64,000 bases of DNA from Parvimonas micra (GCF_021300775.1 NZ_JAJTJP010000001.1:1-64000); one strand, 5' to 3'. Positions 43,018 through 53,135 are shown, numbered from the stretch's first letter. Program-made: numbers and translations. Notes: generated by a model from the letters alone, not told the origin.

Positions 43018-44199
43018 ATGAAAAAAAATATTTTAGTTGGGGTAACTTCTGGGATTGCGATTTACAAGTCTTTAGACTTAGTAAGTATGTTAGTTAAGGC
43101 TGGATATGAAGTTAATGTTGTTATGACTGAAAACGCAACTAAACTAATTAATCCTTTGATTTTTGAAACTATTAGTCAAAATAAGGTGTATAGTGATGTG
43201 TTTGAAAGAGATATGGACAGTGAAGTTAAGCATATAAAACTTGCAAAAGAAGCAGACTGTATAGTTCTTGCGCCACTTACAGCTAATACTATGGCTAAAA
43301 TTGCTTACGGAATTGCAGATAATTTAATCACAAATATAGTACTTGCTCATACTAAAAAAATGATTTTAGTACCAACTATGAATGTTAATATGTATGAAAA
43401 TCCAGCAACTCAAAAAAATATTGAGAGTTTAAAAGAAAGACATATTGTTTTAAGTCCTGATTATGGTCGTCTTGCTTGTGGAGATTATGGTAAGGGAAAA
43501 TTCCCAAAAGTTGAAAGAATTTTTGAGGAAATAGAAAGTTATTTTGTGAAAAAAGATTTGCAAGGAAAAAAGATTTTAATTGGAAATGGTGCCACAATTG
43601 AAGATATTGATCCTGTTAGATATATCTCAAATTACAGTAGTGGAAAAATGGGAAATGAGTTAGCTCTTTGTGCAAAAAGACGTGGAGCTGATGTAAAAGT
43701 AGTATGTGGAAAGGTTAATAGTGATTATAGAAACTTTGGTATTGAATACATTGATGTAAAAACAAATGAAGATATGTATAATTCACTAAAAGAAAATTTT
43801 GATGATTCAGATATTTTAATTATGCCTGCTGCACCAGTTGATTTTAAGGTTAAAAACAAAAAAGATTTTAAAATCAAAAAGACAGAAAATTTTGAAAATA
43901 TTGATCTTGAAAACAATCTTGATATTTTAAAAAGTATTTCAGAGTATAAAAAATCACAATTTGTTGTAGGCTTTGCGGCTGAAACAAACTCAGTTAAAGA
44001 TTATGCAATTTCAAAGATGAATAATAAAAAATTAGATATGATAGTTGCAAATGATGTTTCATTAAAAGATAGGGGCTTTGGCTCTGATTTTAATAAGGTT
44101 ACCATTATTACAAAAGACAGTGAGCTTGAAACAGAAGTGTTAACTAAAAGAGAAATTGCAGATAAAATTTTAGATGCTATTTTGGAGAAAATATGTTAG
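43018..44199 (+). CDS. coaBC: Phosphopantothenoylcysteine decarboxylase/synthetase
   Basis: A bifunctional CoA-biosynthesis enzyme of 393 residues. The N-terminal flavoprotein CoaC half has GVTSGIAIYKS, APLTANTMAKIAYGIADNL, PTMNVNMYENP and the Cys of RLACGDYGKGKFP. The CoaB half has IDPVRYISNYSSGKMG and VVGFAAET. It overlaps priA by 7 bases. Confidence 0.95.
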   Translation: MKKNILVGVTSGIAIYKSLDLVSMLVKAGYEVNVVMTENATKLINPLIFETISQNKVYSDVFERDMDSEVKHIKLAKEADCIVLAPLTANTMAKIAYGIADNLITNIVLAHTKKMILVPTMNVNMYENPATQKNIESLKERHIVLSPDYGRLACGDYGKGKFPKVERIFEEIESYFVKKDLQGKKILIGNGATIEDIDPVRYISNYSSGKMGNELALCAKRRGADVKVVCGKVNSDYRNFGIEYIDVKTNEDMYNSLKENFDDSDILIMPAAPVDFKVKNKKDFKIKKTENFENIDLENNLDILKSISEYKKSQFVVGFAAETNSVKDYAISKMNNKKLDMIVANDVSLKDRGFGSDFNKVTIITKDSELETEVLTKREIADKILDAILEKIC

Positions 44200-46589
44200 C
44201 AGAAGTTGTTGTTAAGTCTTTTTTACTATCAAGGGCTGAAAATATATTTACCTATAAAGTTCCACAAATTATTGAAGAAGAAATACAAATAGGTAAGAGG
44301 GTAATTGTTCCTTTTGGTAAAGGAAATAAGGGAACTGTTGGTCTTGTTATAAATATTTTAGATGAAAAAGAAATTCAGTCAGATATAAAATTCAAAGAAA
44401 TTAATATGGTTTTAGATGAGAAGGAAATTGTAAGTAAAACACAGATTAAGCTAGCAAAGTTTATGAGTGAAAAGTACATTACAAATCTTTCCTATTGTCT
44501 AAATTGTGTTTTGCCTCCTGGAGATTGGAGTAAAATTGAAGAATTTTTTGTTCTAAATAAAGAAAAAACTACTGAACTTTCAACTGTTGAAACTGAATTT
44601 TTTTCAAAAAGGAAAAATATTTTAGAAATTAGGGAATTTTATAATGATGATAAAAAGGTAAATTATCTAATTGAAAATGAAATTTTAGTAAAAAAGTATA
44701 AATATAATAACTCGGAAAATAAATTTTTAGAAAAATTTGTTAAACTAAATGAAGATTTTGATTTTTCAAAAATTCGTAAAAACGCTGTAAAACAATTAGA
44801 ACTTATAAATTTTTTAAAGGGAAAAGATTTTGTAAATGTTAAAGATTTAAGAGAAAATAACTTTTCTAAATCTGTTGTAGATTTATTGCTTTTAGTAAAT
44901 GCACTTATTCAAACTGAAGATAAAGTTTATAAAAATTCTGTTGAAGATACAAATAGCTATATAAAATTAAAGTTAAATAAAGAACAACAAGATGTTTTGG
45001 ATAATGTTTTGAGTTCTAAAAATGATAAGTTTTTAATTCATGGAATAACAGGAAGTGGAAAGACTGAGATTTATCTTCAACTTGTTGAAAATATGCTCGA
45101 ACAGGGAAAAAGTAGTATTATTTTAGTTCCTGAAATTAGTCTTACACCACAGACTATTGAACGTTTTTCAGGACGTTTTGGAAATGATATTGCAATTATT
45201 CATTCCAGACTTACAACGATTGAAAAACTAAATCAATGGAAACAAATTCAAGATAAGGATATAAAGATCGTAGTTGGAGCTAGATCTGCAATTTTTTCTC
45301 CTGTAAAAAATTTGGGACTTGTTATTATTGATGAGGAACATGAGTCAAGTTATATAAGTGATCAAAATCCTAAATATTATACTCATGAAGTTGCAGAATA
45401 TTTAGTTGGATTGACTGATGCAAAACTTGTTTTAGGTTCTGCAACTCCTTCCGTAAATATTTATGCAAGAACAAATAGTGATGATATTAAACTTTTGGAG
45501 CTAAAAAATAGAGCTACAAAAAATTCTTTGCCTAAAGTTGAAATAGTAGATATGAGGGAAGAATTATTACTTGGGAATAAAAGTATTTTAAGTAATAGTC
45601 TATTTGAAGAAATACAAAAAACTTTGGAAAGAAAAGAACAGGTAATTCTATTTTTAAATAAAAGAGGAAGAAGCTCTTTTGTTTTTTGTAGAAGTTGTGG
45701 TTACGTTCAAAAATGCGATTACTGCGATATTTCTATGACTTATCATAAGGATAATAGAAAAGATATTTGTATTTGTCATATGTGTGGAAGAACTAAACCC
45801 AAGCCTAAAATATGTCCAAATTGTTTTAAACAGTCCATAAAAGAATTTGGTTTTGGAACGGAAGCATTGGAAGACTATATTAAAAATGCTTTTAAAGATG
45901 CGAAAGTTTGTAGAGTAGATGCAGATACCTCTAAGGAAAAAGGAGTTTATGAAGAAGTTTATCGAAAGATGAAAAATAAAGAAATTGACATTTTAATCGG
46001 TACTCAGATGATATCAAAAGGACTTGATTTTCCTAATGTAACTTTGGTAGGAGTTGTACTAGCTGATATAAGTTTGAATATTCCGTCTTTTAAATCTGCT
46101 GAAAAGACTTTTCAACTTTTAACACAGGTTGCAGGTCGTTCAGGTCGTGGAGATAAAGAGGGAAAAGTAATAATTCAAACATATAAGCCAAGTCATTACA
46201 GCATTGTTAATTCTTCTGATCATAATTATGAAGAGTTTTTCAAAGAAGAAATTAATTTTAGAAAAAGTTTTCTCTATCCGCCAAAGGCACATATTGTAAA
46301 TTTTCAATTTAAGAGTAAAAGTGTTGAAAATTGTATGGAAGAATTGAAAAAAATAAGAGATTTAATTTTTGATAAATTTAAAAAAGAAATAAATTTAAAA
46401 GATATAATTATTCTAGGACCTAATCCGGATGCAATAAAATGGGTAAATATGGTGTATAGATATAATTTAACAATAAAAGTTCTAAAAGACTATGATGTCT
46501 TTAGACAATTTTTAATGGAATTAATTTTTAATAAAAAGTATTCTTTCAATACTGAAAAAAATGGAAAATTAATTTTGACGATAGATTAA
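44193..46589 (+). CDS. priA: Primosomal replication helicase PriA
   Basis: Restarts replication at stalled forks. The 798-residue protein has the N-terminal DNA-binding part, Walker A HGITGSGKTEIYLQL near residue 287, IIDEEHESSY, a zinc-binding insert with eight Cys (CRSCGYVQKCDYC; CHMCGRTKPKPKICPNC) and helicase motifs IGTQMISKGLDF and QVAGRSGRGD. Confidence 0.95.
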   Translation: MLAEVVVKSFLLSRAENIFTYKVPQIIEEEIQIGKRVIVPFGKGNKGTVGLVINILDEKEIQSDIKFKEINMVLDEKEIVSKTQIKLAKFMSEKYITNLSYCLNCVLPPGDWSKIEEFFVLNKEKTTELSTVETEFFSKRKNILEIREFYNDDKKVNYLIENEILVKKYKYNNSENKFLEKFVKLNEDFDFSKIRKNAVKQLELINFLKGKDFVNVKDLRENNFSKSVVDLLLLVNALIQTEDKVYKNSVEDTNSYIKLKLNKEQQDVLDNVLSSKNDKFLIHGITGSGKTEIYLQLVENMLEQGKSSIILVPEISLTPQTIERFSGRFGNDIAIIHSRLTTIEKLNQWKQIQDKDIKIVVGARSAIFSPVKNLGLVIIDEEHESSYISDQNPKYYTHEVAEYLVGLTDAKLVLGSATPSVNIYARTNSDDIKLLELKNRATKNSLPKVEIVDMREELLLGNKSILSNSLFEEIQKTLERKEQVILFLNKRGRSSFVFCRSCGYVQKCDYCDISMTYHKDNRKDICICHMCGRTKPKPKICPNCFKQSIKEFGFGTEALEDYIKNAFKDAKVCRVDADTSKEKGVYEEVYRKMKNKEIDILIGTQMISKGLDFPNVTLVGVVLADISLNIPSFKSAEKTFQLLTQVAGRSGRGDKEGKVIIQTYKPSHYSIVNSSDHNYEEFFKEEINFRKSFLYPPKAHIVNFQFKSKSVENCMEELKKIRDLIFDKFKKEINLKDIIILGPNPDAIKWVNMVYRYNLTIKVLKDYDVFRQFLMELIFNKKYSFNTEKNGKLILTID

Positions 46590-46598
46590 GGAGGAAAA

Positions 46599-47093
46599 AT
46601 GGCATTAAGAAATGTTAGAATTGATGGCGATCCTGTTCTTAGAAAAAAGGCAAGGAAAGTCGAAGTTATAGATGATAAAATAAAAGATTTACTAGAAGAC
46701 ATGGTAGAAACAATGTATGATTCAGAAGGTGTTGGACTTGCATGTCCTCAAATTGGAATTTTAAAAAGACTTGTAACAATAGATGTTGGAGATGAGCATG
46801 GTTTACTTAAAATGGTAAATCCAGAAATATTAGAAATTTCTGGTGAACAAGTTGGACCAGAGGGCTGTCTTTCAATTCCAGATGTTAGAGGTTTTGTTAG
46901 AAGACCTGAAAAAGTAAAATTCAAATATACAGATATTGATGGAAATGAACAAATAATTGATGCAACTGGTCTTTTGGCTGTTTGTGTCTGTCATGAAATA
47001 GATCACTTAAATGGAATTTTATTTACAGATTTAGCTTTAGAAGGAGAAGAAGCTGAAATGTATGAAAAATTGTATTACGGTGAGGAAGAATAA
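46599..47093 (+). CDS. def: Peptide deformylase
   Basis: Removes the formyl group from nascent proteins. The 164-residue protein has the three motifs GVGLACPQIG, EGCLSIP and HEIDHLNG supplying the Cys and two His metal ligands. Motif 1 has Cys in place of the usual second Ala. Stop overlaps fmt by one base. Confidence 0.95.
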   Translation: MALRNVRIDGDPVLRKKARKVEVIDDKIKDLLEDMVETMYDSEGVGLACPQIGILKRLVTIDVGDEHGLLKMVNPEILEISGEQVGPEGCLSIPDVRGFVRRPEKVKFKYTDIDGNEQIIDATGLLAVCVCHEIDHLNGILFTDLALEGEEAEMYEKLYYGEEE

Positions 47094-48016
47094 TGAAAAA
47101 AATAATTTTTATGGGAACTCCTGATTTTGCAGTTCCACCTTTAGAAACTTTAAATGAAAATTTTGAAGTTTCTTTAGTTGTTTCTCAAAAAGACAAACTT
47201 AGAAATAGAAAAAAATTATTACCAACTCCCGTAAAGCAAAGAGCATTGGAACTTGGTCTTGAAGTAATAACTCCCGACAGTGTAAAGAGTGATGAATTTT
47301 TTGAAATTGTAAAAAAAATAAATCCTGATTTTATTGTCGTGGTTGCATTTGGACAGATAATTGATAAAAGATTAATCGACTTTATGCATGGAAAAATTTT
47401 AAATATTCACGCTTCAATTTTACCAGAACTTAGAGGGTCTGCACCGATAAATTGGGCTATTGTAAATGGCCTAGAAAAGACAGGTGTTAGTATTATGTCA
47501 ATAGATGTTGGGCTTGATACTGGTGATGTTTTAGATATTGAAGAAACAGAAATTTCTGATTTAGATAATGCTGAAACACTTTATGAAAGACTTTCAAAAA
47601 TGGGTTCAAAATTGATTGTTAAAACTATTAATGACTTTGAAAACAAATACGAAAACAGAGTTAAACAAGGAGATAAATTTTCCTATGCTCCTATGATTAA
47701 AAAGGAAATGGGAAAACTTGATTTTAATGATACTTCAAGAAATATTTTTAACAAAATTAGAGGTTTTTATAATTGGCCTAGTACATTTTGTGAATATTTG
47801 GAAGAGAATATAAAAGTTCATAGAGCTGAAATTTCAAAAGAAAATCCAGATGAAAATGTTGGAACAATCTTTAAAGTTTCAGATGATGCAATTTTTGTTA
47901 AAACTATGGATGGAAGTATAAAACTTTTGGAAATACAATTTTCTGGTAAAAAGAGAGTTTTAGTTAAAGATTATCTTCGTGGTAACTCTATAAAAGTTGG
48001 AGAAATTTTAAAATAA
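47093..48016 (+). CDS. fmt: Methionyl-tRNA formyltransferase
   Basis: Formylates initiator Met-tRNA. The 307-residue protein has IIFMGTPDFAVPPLETL, the HASILPELRGSAPINWAI catalytic region and DVGLDTGDVL. It is coupled to def and rsmB by one-base overlaps, the usual order. Confidence 0.95.
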   Translation: MKKIIFMGTPDFAVPPLETLNENFEVSLVVSQKDKLRNRKKLLPTPVKQRALELGLEVITPDSVKSDEFFEIVKKINPDFIVVVAFGQIIDKRLIDFMHGKILNIHASILPELRGSAPINWAIVNGLEKTGVSIMSIDVGLDTGDVLDIEETEISDLDNAETLYERLSKMGSKLIVKTINDFENKYENRVKQGDKFSYAPMIKKEMGKLDFNDTSRNIFNKIRGFYNWPSTFCEYLEENIKVHRAEISKENPDENVGTIFKVSDDAIFVKTMDGSIKLLEIQFSGKKRVLVKDYLRGNSIKVGEILK

Positions 48017-49314
48017 TGAGAAAACTTGCAGTTGAAATTCTTTGTGAAATCAAAGATGAAAATTCAAATTCAACAAATTTATTAAATAAAAACACAAAAA
48101 ATATTTCTGATTTAGATAGCAAATTTTTAAGAGAACTAGTATATGGGACTTTGGAAAACAGAATTTATCTTGACTATATAATCAAAAAACTCTGTAAATT
48201 AAGAATTAAAAAGTTCAATCCATATATATTAAATATTCTAAGAATTTCTATTTATCAGATTATTTTTATGGATAAAATTCCTGAGTTTGCAATAATTAAT
48301 GAGGCTGTTAATCTTACAAAAGTTTTTAAACTAAAAAAATTTTCCTCTTTTGTTAATGGATCTTTAAGAAATTTTTTAAGAAATAAAGAAGACTTTGTAA
48401 AGATTGAAGCTGACAATGTAGAGGAAGCTATCTCTATAAAATACTCTGCAAATATGGATATTGTAAAGATATTGCTTTTTGATTATGGTAGGGAAGAAAC
48501 TATAAAAATTCTTGAAAATTCTATGTCCAAACCTCATTTTGCAATAAGAATTTCATCTTTTGAAAAGACGGAAGAAAAAGTTGTTAAGGACCTGGAAAAA
48601 GACGGATACAAGCTTAAAAAATCTGAAATTTCAAAACTAACTTATTTTGTAGAAAATCCTACTAATATACTGGAAACTGAAAGTTTTAAAAGAGGAGATT
48701 TTACGGTTCAAGATGTTGGAAGTATTCTAACGGGAGAAGTTTTAGCTCCAAGTAAAAATTCAAAAGTTTTAGATATCTGTTCTGCACCGGGTGGAAAAAC
48801 TTGTCATCTAGCTTTTCAGATGAAAAATACAGGGGAAATTTTTGCAAATGATATTGTAAAGAGTAAATTAAAAAAGATAGAAGAAAATTGTAATAGACTT
48901 AATGTAAAAAATGTAAAATTACTAAATTTTGACGCTTCAATTTACAAAGAGGAATATAAAGAACAATTCGACTATATACTCTGTGATGTAATTTGTTCAG
49001 GAATTGGAGTTATGGACAGAAAGCCTGAAATAAAATTATTTAGAAGCAAAGAAACTATTGATGAAATAATTGAATTACAGAGAAAAATTTTTGATAATGC
49101 AGTAGAATATCTAAAAGATAAAGGAGAGATAGTTTACAGTACTTGCTCTGTTTTGAAATGTGAAAATGAAGAAAATGTCATATATTTTTTAGAAAAACAT
49201 AAAAATTTAAAAATAAAAGATTTTGAATTTTTGGGTAAGTCAGAAAAATTTATAAAATTATTACCTGAAAAACAAAAACATAATGGATTTTTTATAATAA
49301 AATTTGTTAAATAG
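48016..49314 (+). CDS. rsmB: 16S rRNA m5C967 methyltransferase RsmB
   Basis: The 432-residue protein has an N-terminal NusB-like domain (ELVYGTLENRIYLDYI) and a C-terminal SAM-dependent domain with ICSAPGGKTCHLA, the DVICSGIG motif containing one catalytic Cys (usual PCSG is ICSG), and STCSV with the second. Last gene of the operon. Confidence 0.93.
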   Translation: MRKLAVEILCEIKDENSNSTNLLNKNTKNISDLDSKFLRELVYGTLENRIYLDYIIKKLCKLRIKKFNPYILNILRISIYQIIFMDKIPEFAIINEAVNLTKVFKLKKFSSFVNGSLRNFLRNKEDFVKIEADNVEEAISIKYSANMDIVKILLFDYGREETIKILENSMSKPHFAIRISSFEKTEEKVVKDLEKDGYKLKKSEISKLTYFVENPTNILETESFKRGDFTVQDVGSILTGEVLAPSKNSKVLDICSAPGGKTCHLAFQMKNTGEIFANDIVKSKLKKIEENCNRLNVKNVKLLNFDASIYKEEYKEQFDYILCDVICSGIGVMDRKPEIKLFRSKETIDEIIELQRKIFDNAVEYLKDKGEIVYSTCSVLKCENEENVIYFLEKHKNLKIKDFEFLGKSEKFIKLLPEKQKHNGFFIIKFVK

Positions 49315-49322
49315 AATTAAGG

Positions 49323-49351
49323 GATTGAAGAGTAGTCTTCAATCTTTTTTT
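49323..49351 (+). terminator. Terminator of the housekeeping operon
   Basis: GATTGAAGA pairs with TCTTCAATC around GTAG, then seven T residues. The following 240 gene-free bases contain only a 19-codon frame (MSQDDELFKDKIRQKKKT) without a clear ribosome site, possibly a gene remnant. Confidence 0.92.
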
Positions 49352-49593
49352 ATAAGAAAATCGACTTGAACAAAAATTAGTAAATCGGAAGGAAATGAGT
49401 CAAGATGATGAACTATTTAAGGATAAAATAAGGCAAAAGAAAAAAACTTAAAAATCTTGTACTATTTTATATTGGATTAAAAAATATAGTTAGAAAAATG
49501 AATATTCAGCTTGATTGAATGACAATATGTGGGGAAAATGGTATAATAAAATGAATGAAAAATTGGCAAATTAGAATTTTATGAGGAGTTTAT

Positions 49594-49983
49594 ATGGAGT
49601 TTAATAGTTTGATTCCTGAATTATCAGTTTTTGATATTGTTCAGACTAGAAATTTTTATGAAGAATTAGGATTTAAAATAGAGTACGAACGACCGGAAGA
49701 GAAATTTGTTTTTATGTCTTTTCAAGATAGTCAGTTTATGTTTGAACAAATTCATGATGATGGCTGGAATACAGGGGAACTAATCTATCCTTTAGGAAGA
49801 GGAATAAATTTTTCAATATCAGTTGATGATATTGAGAAACTATATGAATTAGTGAAAAGCAAACAATTAGAGATTTACAGAGAACTGATTAGAAGTGTAT
49901 ATAGGGTTAACGGAATTGAAGAAATACAAATGGAGTTTCTGATTCAAGATCCTAATGGATATTTATTGAGGTTTACAAACTGA
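49594..49983 (+). CDS. VOC-superfamily protein (glyoxalase/bleomycin-resistance fold)
   Basis: A 129-residue protein with the βαβββ repeats of the VOC fold: IPELSVFDIVQTRNFYEELG, FEQIHDDGWNTGE, and C-terminal FLIQDPNGYLLRF. It resembles bleomycin-binding or dioxygenase-like proteins; metal-ligand positions are not all clear. GAGGAG precedes ATG. It opens a run of small, possibly acquired genes. Confidence 0.8.
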   Translation: MEFNSLIPELSVFDIVQTRNFYEELGFKIEYERPEEKFVFMSFQDSQFMFEQIHDDGWNTGELIYPLGRGINFSISVDDIEKLYELVKSKQLEIYRELIRSVYRVNGIEEIQMEFLIQDPNGYLLRFTN

Positions 49984-50111
49984 TGACTCTTGATTTGAAG
50001 GGTAGGTAAACTCAGACTTGTCGCTCTAAAACAATTAAATAAAATGACAAAAAGAAAGTGTGGGTATTCAACTTAAATCGAAATAATATAAAATTATGAG
50101 GAGATTATAAG

Positions 50112-50876
50112 ATGAACAATTATATAAAATTAAATGAAGATAGATGGAATAATGTAAAAAATGACTATACTGAGCCATTGACACACGAAGAATTAGAAGA
50201 ACTTAGAAAAAATCCTATTTCTGTTGCATTAACTGTTGGAAAAAAAGTTCCAAAAGAATGGTTTGAAAAAGCAAACGGAAAAAAGATATTAGGTTTAGCT
50301 TGTGGTGGTGGACAGCAGGGACCAGTTTTTGCTATAAAAGGTTATGATGTAACCATAATGGATTTTTCTAAATCACAATTACAAAGAGATGATATGGTTG
50401 CTAAAAGAGAAGGCTTAAAAATCAACACAGTTCAAGGCGATATGACAAAACCATTTCCATTTGAAAATGAAACTTTTGATATTATTTTTAATCCGGTTTC
50501 AAATGTATATATAGAAGATTTAGAAAACATGTATAAAGAAGCCTCTCGAGTATTGAAAAAGGGTGGACTGTTAATGGTCGGATTTATGAATCCCTGGATA
50601 TACATGTATGATGCTGACATTGTATGGGACAAACCCGATGAGGAATTACTTTTAAAGTTTTCAATACCTTTTAATTCAAAAGAGCTTGAAGAGGAAGGCA
50701 AGATAACCATAAATCCAGAATATGGATATGAATTTAGCCATACCTTAGAAACTCAGATTAGAGGACAACTTAAAAATGGTCTCGCTATGATAGATTTTTA
50801 TGAATCATGTGACAAAAGAAATAGATTATCACATTATGGAAATGACTATATAGCTACACTCTGCATTAAACTATAA
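50112..50876 (+). CDS. Class I SAM-dependent methyltransferase
   Basis: A 254-residue protein with SAM motif I ILGLACGGGQQGP, motif II VTIMDFSKSQL and the QGDMTKPFPFENETFDIIF region of UbiE/Methyltransf_11 proteins. Substrate unknown. AGGAG precedes ATG. It is not an arsenite methyltransferase: the Cys set of ArsM is missing. Confidence 0.85.
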   Translation: MNNYIKLNEDRWNNVKNDYTEPLTHEELEELRKNPISVALTVGKKVPKEWFEKANGKKILGLACGGGQQGPVFAIKGYDVTIMDFSKSQLQRDDMVAKREGLKINTVQGDMTKPFPFENETFDIIFNPVSNVYIEDLENMYKEASRVLKKGGLLMVGFMNPWIYMYDADIVWDKPDEELLLKFSIPFNSKELEEEGKITINPEYGYEFSHTLETQIRGQLKNGLAMIDFYESCDKRNRLSHYGNDYIATLCIKL

Positions 50877-50926
50877 TATTATAGAACATACTTCAGGAGA
50901 ATAGCCCGTTTTATTTTCTGTAAGGA

Positions 50927-51037
50927 TTGAAATCTAAATCTCAGTTTGTTGAAGTAAAACAATTAGTAAATTATTTAAGAGTAATTTTATCAGGAAAAGA
51001 AAACTTGCTTTTAGATGAGTTTTTTTTCTACGATTGA
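50927..51037 (+). pseudogene. Short protein remnant
   Basis: A 36-codon frame (SQFVEVKQLVNYLRVILSGK then ENLLLDEFFFYD-stop) with protein-like composition but no ribosome-binding site. It probably is the tail of a decayed gene between the methyltransferase and the DUF2087 gene. Confidence 0.35.
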
Positions 51038-51069
51038 CAAAAACTATATCAAATATTTGGAGAAAATTT

Positions 51070-51333
51070 ATGGAATTTAATAAAGATAAATGGATAAAAG
51101 ATGGTAAGATTTTAAATATGCCAAAAAAACAAAAAGATAAATATGAACTTTTTGTTTATTTAGCTTCTATTAGTTTTGATGAAAGAAAATATAAAGAAAA
51201 AGAAATTAATGAAATTTTAAAGAAATACTATGCAGATTTTTGCTATTTGAGAAGATCTATGGTTGATTTTAAACTTTTAAAAAGGACTGATGATGGAAGT
51301 GAGTATTTCTTTGATAAGTCGGTATTAGATTGA
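51070..51333 (+). CDS. DUF2087 domain protein
   Basis: An 87-residue protein. The pattern KYELFVYLASISFDERKYKE then KEINEILKKYYADFCYLRRS and VDFKLLKRTDDGSEYFF matches DUF2087, a winged-helix-like domain often fused to regulators or acetyltransferases. Start ATG 51070 is behind TTGGAG; an earlier ATG at 51034 overlaps the fragment and is rejected. The GNAT gene follows closely. Confidence 0.83.
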   Translation: MEFNKDKWIKDGKILNMPKKQKDKYELFVYLASISFDERKYKEKEINEILKKYYADFCYLRRSMVDFKLLKRTDDGSEYFFDKSVLD

Positions 51334-51349
51334 ATTTAGTAGGAGAGAT

Positions 51350-51829
51350 ATGATAGATATTAGAGAAATTTCAGTTAATGAAACAAATGTGTTTTGGGAT
51401 AAACATATAAAGTATTTAGTTGAAGATGAAATTGTTACAGATAAGGAAGATATAGAATATTTTTCAAGTAGCGAGTATAGAGATTTTTTAGAAAATAGTA
51501 TGAATAATGATAAGGATAGACATTATATTGCATATTTTTTTGAAAATGATATAGAAATTGGGGCTGTTCAATTTACGATTTATACCAATGAAGATGGAAA
51601 ATATTTTGGAGAATGTTTTATACTTGATTTTTGGATATATCCTGAGTTTAGAAATAAATTAAAAGGTTTGGAATGTTTTAAGAAGATAGAAAAATATACA
51701 AAGCCACTTGGAGCAACGCATTATGTTTTAAATTCAATGAAAGAAAATTCAATTCGATTTTGGAGAAAACTAGGTTTTAGAGAAAACGGAGTCGATGAAT
51801 GGGGTATGAAATTGTTTAAATTGTATTAA
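51350..51829 (+). CDS. GNAT family acetyltransferase
   Basis: A 159-residue protein with a GNAT-like core: YFGECFILDFWIYPEFRNKL and HYVLNSMKENSIRFWRKLGF. The C-terminal NSIRFWRKLGF motif is typical. It starts 16 bases after the DUF2087 gene, a pairing seen in fused or adjacent form elsewhere. Substrate unknown. Confidence 0.8.
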   Translation: MIDIREISVNETNVFWDKHIKYLVEDEIVTDKEDIEYFSSSEYRDFLENSMNNDKDRHYIAYFFENDIEIGAVQFTIYTNEDGKYFGECFILDFWIYPEFRNKLKGLECFKKIEKYTKPLGATHYVLNSMKENSIRFWRKLGFRENGVDEWGMKLFKLY

Positions 51830-51889
51830 AGTTTACAATATAATTTATATTTAATATATGATATAATACTTATAATAAATAAAAAGGGG

Positions 51890-51902
51890 AGATAGAATGT
51901 AG
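51890..51902 (+). promoter_or_regulatory. Start-stop mini-ORF in the MFS leader
   Basis: AAGGGGAG (ending at 51891) is placed 5 bases before ATG-TAG (51897-51902), a complete ribosome site with a one-codon frame, 49 bases before the MFS start. A promoter-like ATATAATAC lies about 30 bases further upstream. The layout suggests a leader that can hold a ribosome. Confidence 0.4.
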
Positions 51903-51950
51903 AGATTATTAAATTTTTAAGATTAAAATTTAATATATGTGAGGTAAAGG

Positions 51951-53090
51951 ATGAAAAATTTTAGAGATAAACTATTATGCTTAAAAGGTTATTACTTTTT
52001 TTCAGCTTTAGTTTTTTATGCTCCTGTAGCTCTTTTTATTAGAACTTCAAGAGGAGTAAGTATATCAGAATTTTTTATTTTACAAGCAATTTTATCCTTT
52101 TTTATTTTCATTTTTGAAATACCTTTTGGAATGATTACGGATAAAATAGGTTATAAAAATTCTATCATTATTTCACATTTCTCTATGTTGTTGGCAAGAA
52201 TTATACTTTTGTTTTCTTTTTGCTTTGAGTTTTTTGTACTTGAATCGATACTTGAGGCAGTTAGTATGGCGTTTGAGTCCGGAACCATGTCAGGTTATGA
52301 GTATGAAATCATAGGAGAAGAAAATTTTGCAGAAAAAACTTCTGTGCTTGGAAATTATTCAACTATCGGTTTTATAATTTCTACAATTAGTTTTTATTTT
52401 ATTAATAACTATTTTGGGCAGAATTTTTTAATAATTTTTACAATTATTTCTACTTTTATTTCTTTTTTATTTACTTTGTTTTTTGAAAAGGAAAATAATG
52501 TTGAAAAAGATGAAAATAAATTTAGTTTTAAAAGTATTTTAAATATAAATCTGATTGTATTTATGATATTTAATGGAATAATAAGTATAACTTTTATTTT
52601 AATAAATTTCTTTTATGTCGTTATTTTGCAGAATATAAAATTAAGTGAAAATTATATGACTTTTATTATTTTGATGTATTCTGCAGTTGGACTTTCGAGT
52701 CCAAGGATTATAAAGATTTTTGGAGAAATTAAACTAAAGAGGAATTTGTTTATATTTTTAAGTGCAAGTTCTATTTTATTTATATCGTTGATTTCAATTA
52801 AAAACATTTTTGTAATAATACCAATGTGTTGTTTGCCAATGTTAATAGGTGTTATTGAAACGTATTTTTTAAAAGTGGAAAATCAATATGTTGATAATTT
52901 AAACGAGAAAAATCGTGCTACGATTTTGTCTACATTCAGTATGGGGGCAAATTTTGTAGATGTAGGGTTTTTGTTAGTATCTTCAAAATTATCTGAAACA
53001 AGTTTAGATTACAGTTTTATTTTTATAAGTATATTACTTTTAATATTTAGTCTATTTTTTATTACGACTAAATTTATAAAAGAAAGTTAA
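51951..53090 (+). CDS. MFS transporter
   Basis: A 379-residue protein with 11-12 hydrophobic segments. The loop EIPFGMITDKIGYKNSIII matches the MFS motif A position (G-x3-D-x2-G-x-K). Likely drug or metabolite exporter. GAGG lies 6 bases before ATG. It is the last of the run of VOC, methyltransferase, GNAT and MFS genes, a set often connected with resistance. Confidence 0.85.
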   Translation: MKNFRDKLLCLKGYYFFSALVFYAPVALFIRTSRGVSISEFFILQAILSFFIFIFEIPFGMITDKIGYKNSIIISHFSMLLARIILLFSFCFEFFVLESILEAVSMAFESGTMSGYEYEIIGEENFAEKTSVLGNYSTIGFIISTISFYFINNYFGQNFLIIFTIISTFISFLFTLFFEKENNVEKDENKFSFKSILNINLIVFMIFNGIISITFILINFFYVVILQNIKLSENYMTFIILMYSAVGLSSPRIIKIFGEIKLKRNLFIFLSASSILFISLISIKNIFVIIPMCCLPMLIGVIETYFLKVENQYVDNLNEKNRATILSTFSMGANFVDVGFLLVSSKLSETSLDYSFIFISILLLIFSLFFITTKFIKES

Positions 53091-53101
53091 TAGAGAAATG
53101 T

Positions 53102-53135
53102 TAAAGGAGCTTTTTATAAAGCTCCTTTATTTTTG
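53102..53135. terminator. Bidirectional terminator after the MFS gene
   Basis: TAAAGGAGCTTT pairs with AAAGCTCCTTTA, with a T tract on the plus strand. The minus-strand gene that ends at 53114 overlaps it. Confidence 0.88.

Noticed and set aside
50112-50876. Methyltransferase as ArsM completing an arsenosugar pathway
   Set aside because: The conserved ArsM cysteines are absent and the gene is 15 kb from the ArsS cluster; it is a generic UbiE-type enzyme.
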